A stretch of 64,000 bases of DNA, from the NCBI RefSeq assembly GCF_000314005.1, contig NZ_JH980292.1:569410-633409 (forward strand), in the 5' to 3' direction. Under the pieces are notes generated by a model, which saw nothing but the letters and a program-made list of their open reading frames with translations, made no database searches and was not told where the DNA came from. Shown piece by piece: positions 51,620 to 60,372 of this stretch. The number at the start of each line of letters is the position of its first letter. Positions within the stretch are counted from its first letter, which is position 1. The stretch is from Spirulina subsalsa PCC 9445. Its GTDB lineage: Bacteria; Cyanobacteriota; Cyanobacteriia; Cyanobacteriales; Spirulinaceae. Made by a program: the position numbers and the translations under genes.

Positions 51620-52225
51620 ATGATAAAACCTATTTGGATCAGTGCGATCGCACTTCTCACCTTTACCTCTCCCCTCCTGGCCGTCACACCCGCCCCCATT
51701 GAGCCTAATGCTCGGGTGGCATGGTCTGAGGTCATAGAAGATCCCTTTGATGGTCTAATTGTCCATGATCGCAACTTTAACCCCTCCAACGGCAGCACCT
51801 ATGTCAGCACTTGGTCAGAGGATGCCATCCGTCTCACTTACACTTGGTATGAACAGCGCATCATCGGCTATCGTACCGTGTGGCGGGAGCGCACTGTGTA
51901 TGTTCAAGGAACCTCCCGTCGGGAAAGCTATCCCGAACAAGAACCGATTTATGAACGAGAGGCTTATTCTCGCAGCCCAGAAAAAATTCTGTTCGCCCTT
52001 AACGGGGAAGTCTACACCTACACAGGCGGCCCCGTTTCCCCTGAACTCGCGGCCGCTTTAATTCAAGTCCCTTTAGCCAACACCACCATCCGACTGGTTT
52101 GGGCGGATGGCCGCACCGATGATTTAATTATTGGGCGGGGTACTGTACGCGCTTGGCGAAGGATTTATCAGTCTCGGGCGGCGGAAGAAGCGGAAAATAG
52201 TCAAGAGTTCACTTTACCTGAATAA
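51620..52225 (+). CDS. Secreted protein of unknown function
   Basis: 201 residues from ATG 51620, six bases after a perfect AAGGAGG. The signal peptide IKPIWISAIALLTFTSPLL is followed by AVTPA, cleavage likely after LLA. The mature part is rich in Tyr, Trp and Arg (TYTWYEQRIIGYRTVWRER) and has VYTYTGGPVSPELAAALIQ and LVWADGRTDDLIIGRGTVR. No family recognised. The last codons are supplied by MITE M4 (stop TAA in CTGAATAAG). Confidence 0.65.
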   Translation: MIKPIWISAIALLTFTSPLLAVTPAPIEPNARVAWSEVIEDPFDGLIVHDRNFNPSNGSTYVSTWSEDAIRLTYTWYEQRIIGYRTVWRERTVYVQGTSRRESYPEQEPIYEREAYSRSPEKILFALNGEVYTYTGGPVSPELAAALIQVPLANTTIRLVWADGRTDDLIIGRGTVRAWRRIYQSRAAEEAENSQEFTLPE

Positions 52226-52342
52226 GTCCGAGATTTGGGGAATCGGGAGTCGGGAGTCGAGGTATCAAGAATTATTACCTATTCCCTATTCCCCCGTTCC
52301 CCGTTCCCTAGCCCCACGAGTAGAGTTATTCAGCAAGCCCTA
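52217..52342. mobile_element. MITE-like element M4 between convergent genes
   Basis: Left end CCTGAATAAGTCCGAG (lacks the outer AGGGCTTG), right end TTATTCAGCAAGCCCTA. Short G-rich and C-rich arms. It overlaps the 3' ends of both flanking genes and provides both stop codons. Confidence 0.7.
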
Positions 52343-53580
52343 CCTATTGCACAACGAAATCCGACAAACATTTGACGCACCCAAGGATGATACCAGTTGC
52401 GGAAACTTGACCGTAACCCCCAAGGACGAGTAATCCAACTCCCTCCCCGCATGACCCGATGTTGTTGGTCAAAATAGACCTCGGAATACCCCCGATAGGG
52501 ATAAAATTCAAACCCCGGATAGCCCGCAAACCAACTGTCGGTCCACTCCCACACATTGCCTAACATATCCCAACAGCCCAAGGGACTGCGACCGTCAGGA
52601 TATGCGTAGACGGGGGTAGTGTCTCGGAGATGGGTGTCAAAATTGCAGCGCTGGGGGTGGGGGGAATCTGTTCCCCAAGGATAGGGGGCGGGGTGGGACT
52701 GGGAGGGGTGCCAGGTGGCGGCTTTTTCCCATTCGGCCTCGCTGGGGAGGCGTTTCCCGACGAAACGGGCGTAGGCCTCGGCTTCATACCAACTGACACC
52801 ACAAACGGGATAATCGTCCCAGTCTGCCCCCTCTCGCCAATAGTAGGGCTTGGTGACGGGGTTTTGTTGCAGCCACTGCCACCCGGCATCGGACCAGTAT
52901 TTTGGCTCGTGGTAGCCTCCGGCCGTGATGAATTGACGGTATTGTTGGCAGGTGACGGGGTGGCTGTCGATTTGGTAGGTGTCGAGATAAACCCTGTGGG
53001 GGGGGCGTTCGTTATCTTGGGCGAGGAGGTTATCCTGTCCCATCTGAAATTCTCCCGAGGGGATGGTGATGAGGGTGGGGGAAAAGGTGTCGGAGGTTTG
53101 GGTTTTTGTCGGGGGCCTTTGGGGGGATTTCCCCCAGCGCAACATGGCCAGGACAATGGCGATGGTTTCGTTGTGTTGGCTTTCGTGTTGCAGTAACCAC
53201 CACCAGAGGCGTTCTTGTTGCTCTAGGGGGGCGGTTTCTAGGTAGTTGAGGACGGATTGACGGATGGTGTCGAGGTAGTCCTGAAGGATGGGAAGGGGGG
53301 GTAGGGCTTGGCGTTGGCTTTTGGGTAAACCATCGGCAGCCCAGAATTGCCGGGAGACGGGGGCGGGGAGTTGGATTCCGGCACAATGTTCTAGAATCCA
53401 CAGCCCCTCGGTGAAGGCGATATGCCCTAAGTGCCAACCGACGGGACTAAAATCCGGGTGGCTTTGTTGGCACAATTCTGAGGGGGTAATGTCGGAGACT
53501 AGGGTTAGGGTTTTTTGCCGACAGTCGAGGAGGGCTTGTCGTAGGGTTTCCTGTTTAGAGTCCGTCGCATTTAATCTCAA
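52330..53580 (-). CDS. egtB: EgtB-like iron(II)-dependent sulfoxide synthase
   Basis: 416 residues from TTG 53580, which has GGGAGAGG upstream and overlaps egtC by 26 bases; an open frame to 53655 lacks family signal. The N-terminal DinB-like domain has the iron ligands SPVGWHLGHIAFTEGLWI and LLQHESQHNETIAIVLAML (H-x3-H-x-E type). The C-terminal FGE-sulfatase domain has IPSGEFQMGQDN, VCGVSWYEAEAYARFVGKR and WEWTDSW. In ergothioneine synthesis EgtB joins trimethylhistidine with a thiol substrate. The C-terminus FRCAIGRAC ends in the MITE repeat, so the last four residues are acquired. Confidence 0.85.
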   Translation of the reverse strand: MRLNATDSKQETLRQALLDCRQKTLTLVSDITPSELCQQSHPDFSPVGWHLGHIAFTEGLWILEHCAGIQLPAPVSRQFWAADGLPKSQRQALPPLPILQDYLDTIRQSVLNYLETAPLEQQERLWWWLLQHESQHNETIAIVLAMLRWGKSPQRPPTKTQTSDTFSPTLITIPSGEFQMGQDNLLAQDNERPPHRVYLDTYQIDSHPVTCQQYRQFITAGGYHEPKYWSDAGWQWLQQNPVTKPYYWREGADWDDYPVCGVSWYEAEAYARFVGKRLPSEAEWEKAATWHPSQSHPAPYPWGTDSPHPQRCNFDTHLRDTTPVYAYPDGRSPLGCWDMLGNVWEWTDSWFAGYPGFEFYPYRGYSEVYFDQQHRVMRGGSWITRPWGLRSSFRNWYHPWVRQMFVGFRCAIGRAC

Positions 53581-54343
53581 GATCCTCTCCCACACTGAGT
53601 AAACTTTGGGCTGGACACGCTTTCCAGTCTGCCTCAAAAAGGGGTTCGGAGGCAAGAATTACACTACCTGGAAAGTTTAGGTCGTCCCGTAACCAGTACA
53701 AGGTTGAGATGATTTCAAAGTTGGAGTAACGACAAGCGACGAGGCGTTTTCCGGTACTCATTACGGCGGTAACGGCGAGTTTTACGCCTTGGGGTGTGGC
53801 GAGTTCGATCAGTTTTGCGATCGCCTTTCGGAAAGCCTCCTCTAAGGATAACTCGGGCTGATCCCGCCAAATACTCAAAATTAGGGCAAAAATATGCTCA
53901 GAGTCTGTCACCCCTTGGATTAAACATTCCACATCCTCCCGCAATAATTGCCGCAAAGGACGGCGCAAGGTGTGGCGAAATCGCTCAATAAAGCCATTAT
54001 GGACAAACATTAAGCGCCCCCAGGTGAACGGCTGACAGTTGCCCAAATCTACGGCTAATCCCGGCGTGGCACTGCGCACATAGGCTAAGGTACAAGGAGA
54101 CTCCACATAACGGGCTAAATGGGGCAAATTGACATCATTCCAGATGGGCAAGGTGTTTTTATAGGTGTAGGGGTTTTCGTCCCGTTGTTCATGATACCAG
54201 CCCACCCCAAAACCATCGGCATTCAATAGGGCGACCTGCATTTCCCGGGGTTGATAACTTTGGACAATCAGGGAATGTTCCGGTTTACAGAGAATCTGAT
54301 CCAGTTGAATGGGGGCTCCAAGATAGGCTAAAACTCGGCACAT
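53555..54343 (-). CDS. egtC: EgtC-like class II glutamine amidotransferase
   Basis: 262 residues. It begins MCRVLAYLGAPIQLDQILC, with Cys2 as the N-terminal nucleophile. Then LLNADGFGVGWYHE, YVRSATPGLAVDLGNCQPF, FVHNGFIERF and SDSEHIFAL-type segments complete the Ntn fold. EgtC removes the glutamyl group from the EgtB product in the gamma-glutamylcysteine route to ergothioneine. The direct overlap with the EgtB-like gene supports this. No EgtD methyltransferase or EgtE lyase gene lies in the window. Some homologues are of unknown amidase specificity. Confidence 0.85.
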   Translation of the reverse strand: MCRVLAYLGAPIQLDQILCKPEHSLIVQSYQPREMQVALLNADGFGVGWYHEQRDENPYTYKNTLPIWNDVNLPHLARYVESPCTLAYVRSATPGLAVDLGNCQPFTWGRLMFVHNGFIERFRHTLRRPLRQLLREDVECLIQGVTDSEHIFALILSIWRDQPELSLEEAFRKAIAKLIELATPQGVKLAVTAVMSTGKRLVACRYSNFEIISTLYWLRDDLNFPGSVILASEPLFEADWKACPAQSLLSVGEDLEIKCDGL

Positions 54344-54373
54344 AGTAATAGGTTAAAGAGGATAGAGAACAAC

Positions 54374-54715
54374 ATGACCCTGATTGTACACATAACTTCT
54401 CCCGCGCAATGGTTACAAGCACGGCAAAATGGAGAATATTGTTGCGCTTCTCTCTTGACAGATGGGTTCATTCATGCTTCTAAGCCGGAGCAGGCGATCG
54501 CCGTGGCAAACCGTTTTTATTCTGGACAATCGGATCTCGTTTTATTATGGATTAATCCGGCACGAGTTCGGGCAGAAATTCGCTGGGAAACGGTTCTAGA
54601 TCATGGCACGTTTCCTCACATTTATGGCAGACTAAATTTAGATGCGGTAGTGGGAGTCACTCCTTTTGTGACCAATGCTCAGGGCGTTTTTGAAGTTCTC
54701 CCCCCATTGCCCTAA
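54374..54715 (+). CDS. DUF952 family protein
   Basis: 113 residues: IVHITSPAQWLQARQNGEY, LLTDGFIHASKPEQAIAVA, NRFYSGQSDLVLLWINPAR, FPHIYGRLNLDAVVGV. The DGFIHxS...Q motif and the FPHIYGxL motif define DUF952. Homologues are thought to be small enzymes related to glutathione S-transferase-like or ADP-ribosyl folds, but no reaction is established. It is divergent from egtC, with a 30-base gap. Confidence 0.85.
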   Translation: MTLIVHITSPAQWLQARQNGEYCCASLLTDGFIHASKPEQAIAVANRFYSGQSDLVLLWINPARVRAEIRWETVLDHGTFPHIYGRLNLDAVVGVTPFVTNAQGVFEVLPPLP

Positions 54716-54795
54716 GAAACTATTTAATGGGTTGGGTTTCCCTGTCGCTTTACCCCATAAAACCATAGAATCTCACCGTACAATTCAGAAAAAAA

Positions 54796-55725
54796 TTGTT
54801 AGACCTTAAACCTTTAATTGTTATTTGTGGAGCCACAGCAACGGGAAAATCGGGGCTGGCGTTGGAGATTGCCCAACGCTTGGCAACGGGAATTATTAGT
54901 GCAGATTCTCGTCAGGTGTACCGAGAATTAGATATCGGCACGGCGAAACCAACGGTAGAAGAACAAGCGGCCGTTCCCCATTTTTTGCTGGATATTTGTG
55001 ACCCTAGAGAGACTTTAACCCTCGCTGACTATCAAGACCAAGCTCAACAGGTTATTAAACAGGTTTCTCTGCCCTTATTAGTGGGGGGGACAGGATTATA
55101 TATTAAGTCGATTACCAAGGGCTTAAAAATCCCCCGTGTTGCGCCTAATGAGGAGTTACGAGAGAGTTTAAAGGCTTTGGGGCAAGCCCAATGTTACCAA
55201 TTTTTGCAACAGGTGGATCCTGTGGCGGCCGGGAAGATTCACCGGAATGATCAGGTGCGGACATTGCGATCGCTGGAAGTCTTCTACATCACAGGCCAAC
55301 CCATTTCCCAACAACAGGGCGAATCCCCTCCCCCCTACCCCATCTTACAGTTAGGTCTAGATGGCCCAAAAGACCACCTCCAGCAGCGCATTGAACGACG
55401 CACCCGCCAAATGATTGCACAGGGTTTAGTGGAAGAAGTGGCCGCACTGGGGGCGAAATATGGCTGGGATTTGCCCTTGTTAAGCACCTTAGGTTATAGC
55501 GAGATGGGTCAGTATGTACAGGGGGAAATTTCCTTAGCCGAAGCCCAAGCCCTAACGGTACTTCATACCCGACAGTTTGCCAAACGACAAAGGACTTGGT
55601 TTCGCGCTGATCCTGATATTCTGTGGTTTGATGTGACCCAAGCTAACTTAGGCGAACACATTTGGGACACCATTCAAACCTTCCTCAAGACCAGTGGAGT
55701 GCAGAACTTCGTTAAGATACATTAA
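54796..55725 (+). CDS. miaA: tRNA dimethylallyltransferase
   Basis: 309 residues with a TTG start at 54796; no ATG is available in frame before the P-loop. P-loop VICGATATGKSGLALEIAQ, then IISADSRQVYRELDIGTAK, PHFLLDICDPRETLTLADY, LPLLVGGTGLYIKSITKGL, and HTRQFAKRQRTWFRADPDI at the C-terminus. It transfers a dimethylallyl group to A37 of tRNAs that read UNN codons. Complete. Confidence 0.95.
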   Translation: MLDLKPLIVICGATATGKSGLALEIAQRLATGIISADSRQVYRELDIGTAKPTVEEQAAVPHFLLDICDPRETLTLADYQDQAQQVIKQVSLPLLVGGTGLYIKSITKGLKIPRVAPNEELRESLKALGQAQCYQFLQQVDPVAAGKIHRNDQVRTLRSLEVFYITGQPISQQQGESPPPYPILQLGLDGPKDHLQQRIERRTRQMIAQGLVEEVAALGAKYGWDLPLLSTLGYSEMGQYVQGEISLAEAQALTVLHTRQFAKRQRTWFRADPDILWFDVTQANLGEHIWDTIQTFLKTSGVQNFVKIH

Positions 55726-55773
55726 GAACAGATCAGCACAATCTCATAAAGCAGGACTCAGCAGGTTAGATCA

Positions 55774-56679
55774 ATGGCAGACCAATTAATCCGCGCTACC
55801 GCAGCAGATGGCGGCATTCGGGCCGTCGGTGTCATCTCCACTCGTCTGACAGAAGACGCTCGACAACGGCATAATTTATCCTATGTGGCCACCGCCGCCC
55901 TCGGACGGGCGATGACGGCTGGGTTATTGCTCGTTTCCAGCATGAAACGGGACGGTTCACGGGTCAATATTCGCATCAAAGGCAACGGCCCCCTCGGGGG
56001 TTTATTAGTAGACGCTGGACTAGATGGCACCGTGCGCGGTTATGTAGACCATCCTCATGTGGAACTCCCCCCCAACGACAAGGGAAAGCTAGATGTTGGC
56101 GGTGCTGTAGGGCGGGATGGGTATTTGTATGTCGTGCGAGATGTGGGGTTTGGCTATCCCTACTCCAGCACTGTCCAATTAGTCTCCGGGGAAGTAGGGG
56201 ATGATATTGCCCAATATTTAGTCAACTCCGAACAAACCCCCTCGGCCCTGTTGGTGGGGGTATTTGTCGGGCAAGACGGGGTAACGGCGGCCGGGGGGAT
56301 TTTGTTGCAAGTCATGCCCAAAGCGGCACGGGATGAGGCGTTAGTGAGTACCCTAGAATCCCGCGTGGCGCAATTGTCCGGTTTTACTCCTTTATTGCGT
56401 TCCGGGAAAACCCTACCGGATATTTTTGAGCAGTTATTAGGGGACATGGGACTGCAAATCTTGCCGGAGGTGCAGATGGTGCGGTTTGATTGTCAGTGTT
56501 CCTTTGACCGAGTTTTAGGGGCGTTGAAAATGTTAGGGGCCGATGAGTTACAGGACATGATTGAGAAGGACAACGGGGCCGAGGCCACTTGTCATTTTTG
56601 CGGTGAGGTCTATCAGGCCAGTAGTGCGGAGTTAGCCGCGCTGATTCAGGAGTTACAGGCTGTTAGTAGTAATCAGTAA
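55774..56679 (+). CDS. hslO: Hsp33 redox-regulated chaperone
   Basis: 301 residues: ADQLIRATAADGGIRAVGV, GNGPLGGLLVDAGLDGTVR, GYVDHPHVELPP and the C-terminal zinc-binding cysteines FDCQCSFDRV ... ATCHFCGEVY (C-x-C and C-x2-C). Oxidation of the four Cys releases zinc and activates holdase function. Complete and normal in length. The next gene starts at the following base, so they are co-transcribed. Confidence 0.95.
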   Translation: MADQLIRATAADGGIRAVGVISTRLTEDARQRHNLSYVATAALGRAMTAGLLLVSSMKRDGSRVNIRIKGNGPLGGLLVDAGLDGTVRGYVDHPHVELPPNDKGKLDVGGAVGRDGYLYVVRDVGFGYPYSSTVQLVSGEVGDDIAQYLVNSEQTPSALLVGVFVGQDGVTAAGGILLQVMPKAARDEALVSTLESRVAQLSGFTPLLRSGKTLPDIFEQLLGDMGLQILPEVQMVRFDCQCSFDRVLGALKMLGADELQDMIEKDNGAEATCHFCGEVYQASSAELAALIQELQAVSSNQ

Positions 56680-58017
56680 ATGAACAGGGAAAAGGGAACG
56701 GGGAACGGGGAACGGAGAATCGGGTGGGTTTGGCGCTGCTTTTTGTTGGGACTGTTTCTCTTCCCCCTCTGGCCGACTGTGGGGGCGATTGGTTTGGGGA
56801 TTCCCCTACTGATGACTTGGGGGCCCCAGGGGCGGACTTTGGTGAAAATGCCCCTGAATCGGGCATTAGGAGGACTAACGATTCTCTGGTTACTCAGTAC
56901 CGCTTGGGCGGAATTTCCCCTAGAATCCCTGCTGGGTCTAGGGAATTTTCTCCCCCAATTCTTGTTTTTTAGTGCGATCGCCTTTTTCGTCCGTACCCCC
57001 GCCCAACTCACCCAGATGGCCTGGGCGTTCACCCTCCCCGCCCTTGCCGTTGTTCTCCTCGGATTCGTCCAAATGGGCTTAGACGGGGGAACTCCCCCCT
57101 GGTGGGAAAACCTCACCGGATGGCATCTCATCCCCGGCGGCCATCCCGTCGGGCGCATGGCCTCCTTGTTCATGTATGCCAACATTCTCGCCTGTTATTT
57201 ACTCCTTGTGTTCAACCTGACCTTAGGCTTGTGGGTGCAACAGTGGGAGCGCTGGCGGCAAAATCGCACCGCCTCCAGTACCTACTCCCTCCTAGGTTTG
57301 AGCCTGATTCTGGTGGGAATTGCGATCGCCTTCCTCCTCACCAAATCCCGCAGCGCTTGGATTTTCGCCCTCTTGAGCTTTGTCGCCTTCGCCCTTTACT
57401 ACAGCTGGCGATTCCTCCTCCTCACCCTCACCAGTCTTAGCACCGTCATCCTCTGGGCATCCTTCCTCCCCCAGTGGGGTGGGGAAACCCTACGGCAGAT
57501 TGTCCCCTTCTACCTTTGGGGTCGCCTCTCCGGAGCCATGTATCCCAACGTAGCCGACGCTCACACCCGCCTCAACCAGTGGGAATTTGCCCTCAACATG
57601 GTACAACAACGCCCCCTCCTCGGCTGGGGATTGCGCAGCTTTGACCCCCTCTATCACAACGCCACCCAACACTGGTTAGGTCATCCCCATAACCTCTGGC
57701 TGATGTTACTCGCCGAAACAGGCATTCCCGCCACCCTGCTCTTTTGCGCCATTGTTGGCTGGATTCTCGCCCAAACCCTACGCCAACTCCTCCACCCCCC
57801 CTCCCAAACCCTCCTCTTTGCCTATTTCATGGCCTTTATTAGCTGTATGGGGTTTAATACCTTTGACGTTTCCATCTTTGATTTTCGCGTCAATGTAATG
57901 GGATGGATTATTTTAGGTGTGCTTGGCGGAATCGTCCAGAGTCAAAGGCAACCCCCCCCACAAAACCTAGAAAATTCGGTAAAATCACCTAAAAAACATG
58001 AAAATCGGGATTCCTAA
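56680..58017 (+). CDS. O-antigen ligase-like (Wzy_C) membrane protein
   Basis: 445 residues with about ten to twelve membrane helices. The N-terminus MNREKGTGNGERRIGW is encoded by a GGGAACGG repeat like the MITE arm, so the true start may be further in. The Wzy_C region has TKSRSAWIFALLSFVAFAL, AHTRLNQWEFALNMVQQRP, LLGWGLRSFDPLYHNATQH and LGHPHNLWLMLLAETGIPA. The R...GWG...HxHN pattern fits O-antigen ligases and the cyanobacterial IctB group. It overlaps ald by 20 bases. Substrate unknown. Confidence 0.75.
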   Translation: MNREKGTGNGERRIGWVWRCFLLGLFLFPLWPTVGAIGLGIPLLMTWGPQGRTLVKMPLNRALGGLTILWLLSTAWAEFPLESLLGLGNFLPQFLFFSAIAFFVRTPAQLTQMAWAFTLPALAVVLLGFVQMGLDGGTPPWWENLTGWHLIPGGHPVGRMASLFMYANILACYLLLVFNLTLGLWVQQWERWRQNRTASSTYSLLGLSLILVGIAIAFLLTKSRSAWIFALLSFVAFALYYSWRFLLLTLTSLSTVILWASFLPQWGGETLRQIVPFYLWGRLSGAMYPNVADAHTRLNQWEFALNMVQQRPLLGWGLRSFDPLYHNATQHWLGHPHNLWLMLLAETGIPATLLFCAIVGWILAQTLRQLLHPPSQTLLFAYFMAFISCMGFNTFDVSIFDFRVNVMGWIILGVLGGIVQSQRQPPPQNLENSVKSPKKHENRDS

Positions 58018-59083
58018 AGAAATCAAAGACCAAGAGTTTCGCGTCGGTTTAACCCCCAGTAGTGTGCGCGTCCTCACCTCCCATAATCATCAGGTATTCA
58101 TCGAAACCCAAGCCGGACTAGGAGCAGGTTTCACCGACCAAGAATATCAACAAGTCGGAGCGACCATTGTTCCCACCGCCCAAGACGCTTGGCATCAGGA
58201 CATGGTAATTAAAGTCAAAGAACCCCTCCCCGCCGAATACCCCCTCTTAAAACCCCAACAAATCCTCTTTACCTACCTCCACCTCGCCGCCGATCGTTCC
58301 CTCACCGAAGCCCTCCTCCAATCCGGTATAACAGGCATCGCCTACGAAACCGTCGCCCTCCCCGACGGCAGACTCCCCCTCCTTGCCCCCATGAGCATCA
58401 TTGCAGGGCGTTTATCCGTTCAATTTGGCTCTCGTTACCTCGAAAAACAACAGGGAGGCCGAGGAGTCTTATTAGGGGGAATTCCCGGAGTCCGTCGCGG
58501 AAAAGTCGTCATCTTAGGCGGGGGCGTTGTCGGTACCGAAGCCGCTAAAATGGCCATTGGCATGGGAGCAGAAGTCCAGATTTTCGACATTAATGTAGAC
58601 CGTTTGAACTACTTAGAAAGCCTCTTTGGTTCACGAGTCGAATTAATCTACAGTAGTCCTGTGCAGATTGAGGCCGCCATCCCCGACGCCGATTTACTCA
58701 TTGGAGCCGTGTTAGTTCCCGGCAAACGCGCCCCCATCCTCGTTTCCCGTGAATTAGTCGCCCAAATGCACCCCGGCGCCGTAATTATTGATGTGGCAGT
58801 CGATCAAGGGGGGTGTATCGAAACCCTCAACGTAACATCCCACAGTAATCCTAGTTATGTAGAGGAAGGCGTCGTTCACGTGGGGATTCCCAATATGCCC
58901 GGTGCCGTACCTTGGACAGCGACCCAAGCCTTGAATAATAGCACCTTACCCTACGCCGTGAAGTTAGCCAATGAGGGGATCAAAGCCCTAGAAAGCGATT
59001 CTGTGTTAGCTGGGGGGTTAAATATTCAAGATCACCGTTTAGTTCATCCGGCCGTGCAAGAAGTGTTTCCCGACTTGAGTTAA
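57998..59083 (+). CDS. ald: Alanine dehydrogenase
   Basis: 361 residues: MKIGIPKEIKDQEFRVGLT, then QAGLGAGFTDQEYQQVGAT, VIKVKEPLPAEYPLL with the catalytic Lys, YLHLAADRSLTEALL, the NAD fold VVILGGGVVGTEAAKMAIG, and VDQGGCIETLNVTSHSNPS. It interconverts alanine and pyruvate with NAD and ammonia. The catalytic His lies in TYLHLA. Complete. Eleven bases before the next gene. Confidence 0.95.
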   Translation: MKIGIPKEIKDQEFRVGLTPSSVRVLTSHNHQVFIETQAGLGAGFTDQEYQQVGATIVPTAQDAWHQDMVIKVKEPLPAEYPLLKPQQILFTYLHLAADRSLTEALLQSGITGIAYETVALPDGRLPLLAPMSIIAGRLSVQFGSRYLEKQQGGRGVLLGGIPGVRRGKVVILGGGVVGTEAAKMAIGMGAEVQIFDINVDRLNYLESLFGSRVELIYSSPVQIEAAIPDADLLIGAVLVPGKRAPILVSRELVAQMHPGAVIIDVAVDQGGCIETLNVTSHSNPSYVEEGVVHVGIPNMPGAVPWTATQALNNSTLPYAVKLANEGIKALESDSVLAGGLNIQDHRLVHPAVQEVFPDLS

Positions 59084-59093
59084 GAAATTCAGA

Positions 59094-60131
59094 ATGGCTA
59101 CAACTCCCCCCATGACCGACCAACAACGTGCCGATTATGATTCCCCTTGGAAAGAAGCCATTTCCCTCTACTTTCCCGACTTTTTAGAATTCTTTTTTCC
59201 CCACGTTTATGAAGGCATTGACTGGAGTAAAAACTACGAATTTCTAGACAAAGAATTCCAGCAAATCGTCCGAGAAACTGAAACCGGGCGGAGAGATGCC
59301 GATAAACTGGTGAAAGTTCGGCTCAAAAATGGTCAGGAAATCTGGATTCTGATTCATATTGAAGTGCAGAGTCAAGTCCAGATTTCCTTTCCCGAACGGA
59401 TTTACATTTACAACAGCCGAATTTACGACGTACATCGCTGTCCGGTGTTAAGTTTAGCCGTTTTAGCCGATGAGCAAGAAAGCTGGCGACCAGATAACTA
59501 CAGCTACGGGTTTTTAGGGGGTAGACTTACCTTAGAGTTCCCCATAGTCAAGCTCCTAGACTATAGCAGAGAAACCCTAGAAGCCAGTTCTAATCCCTTT
59601 GCCGTGATAGTGCTAGCGCACCGAGAAACCCAAGCCAGTGCGAAAGACCCCAATCGTCGGTATCGGGAGAAATTAAGAATAGCCAAGAGTTTGTATCAAC
59701 GGGGTTATGAGCGAGCAGATATACTAGAGTTATTCCGACTGATTGACTGGATGATGACCTTGCCGGAACAGTTTCAGTCGGGATTTCAAAGAGAAATGGT
59801 TCGTTTTGAGGAGGAAAGTAAAATGCCCTATATCACCAGTATTGAACGTTTCGCCCGTGAAGAGGGATTGCAACAGGGAATTGAACAGGGAATTGAACAG
59901 GGAATTGAACGGGGAATTGAACGGGGAATTGAACAAGGAGTTCTCCGAAAGAGTCGAGAAGCCATTCTAGAGGTGTTAGAAGTCCGTTTTAGCTCGGTTC
60001 CTGAAACCCTTGTAGAGTTACTCAATCAAATTGAGGAGAAAGCTGTCCTGTCCTCTCTCCTTCGACAATCCATTACAGTAGATTCTCTTGATACGTTCGA
60101 GGGAATGGTTAGGGAACAGTTTTCTGCCTGA
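59094..60131 (+). CDS. Rpn-family nuclease-like protein (DUF4351-type)
   Basis: 345 residues. The N-terminal PD-(D/E)XK-like domain reads SPWKEAISLYFPDFLEFFF, RRDADKLVKVRLKNGQEIW and ILIHIEVQSQVQISFPERI (D ... E-x-Q). This is the Rpn/YhgA-like group of recombination-promoting nucleases. Near the C-terminus, residues about 262-283 are GIEQ/GIER tetrapeptide repeats encoded by 12-bp units (GGAATTGAACAG), a common variable feature of the family. The last 50 residues (AILEVLEVRFSSVPETLVE) match the DUF4351-like tail. Chromosomal role unclear. Confidence 0.8.
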   Translation: MATTPPMTDQQRADYDSPWKEAISLYFPDFLEFFFPHVYEGIDWSKNYEFLDKEFQQIVRETETGRRDADKLVKVRLKNGQEIWILIHIEVQSQVQISFPERIYIYNSRIYDVHRCPVLSLAVLADEQESWRPDNYSYGFLGGRLTLEFPIVKLLDYSRETLEASSNPFAVIVLAHRETQASAKDPNRRYREKLRIAKSLYQRGYERADILELFRLIDWMMTLPEQFQSGFQREMVRFEEESKMPYITSIERFAREEGLQQGIEQGIEQGIERGIERGIEQGVLRKSREAILEVLEVRFSSVPETLVELLNQIEEKAVLSSLLRQSITVDSLDTFEGMVREQFSA

Positions 60132-60193
60132 ACTGCTATCCCCAAAAACCTTGTACGTTTTCCAAGAAAAAACGGACGGGTTGAGCAGACCCA

Positions 60194-60261
60194 AAAGAAA
60201 CCCGATTTCTGCTTGTTTTTCCCCTAATACAGGGCAATAAACAGAGAAACCGGGTTTCTTT
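60194..60261. repeat. Inverted repeat built on AGAAACCCGGTTTCT
   Basis: AAAGAAACCCGATTTCTG and its near-complement CAGAGAAACCGGGTTTCTTT flank a 31-base spacer. The same palindromic core occurs at about 3967, 8060 and, weaker, 60291. It could act as a bidirectional terminator between the Rpn gene and ftsH (60373). The rest of 60132-60372 holds no gene. Confidence 0.6.
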
Positions 60262-60372
60262 CATGCCCTCGTTCTTTGCCTACATCTTGCCAGAAACGAG
60301 GTTTCTATATCTTTTAATCTGGGCGTGTTGGGTTTTGCTGTCGCTCCACCCAACCTACGGAGACTTCACACT

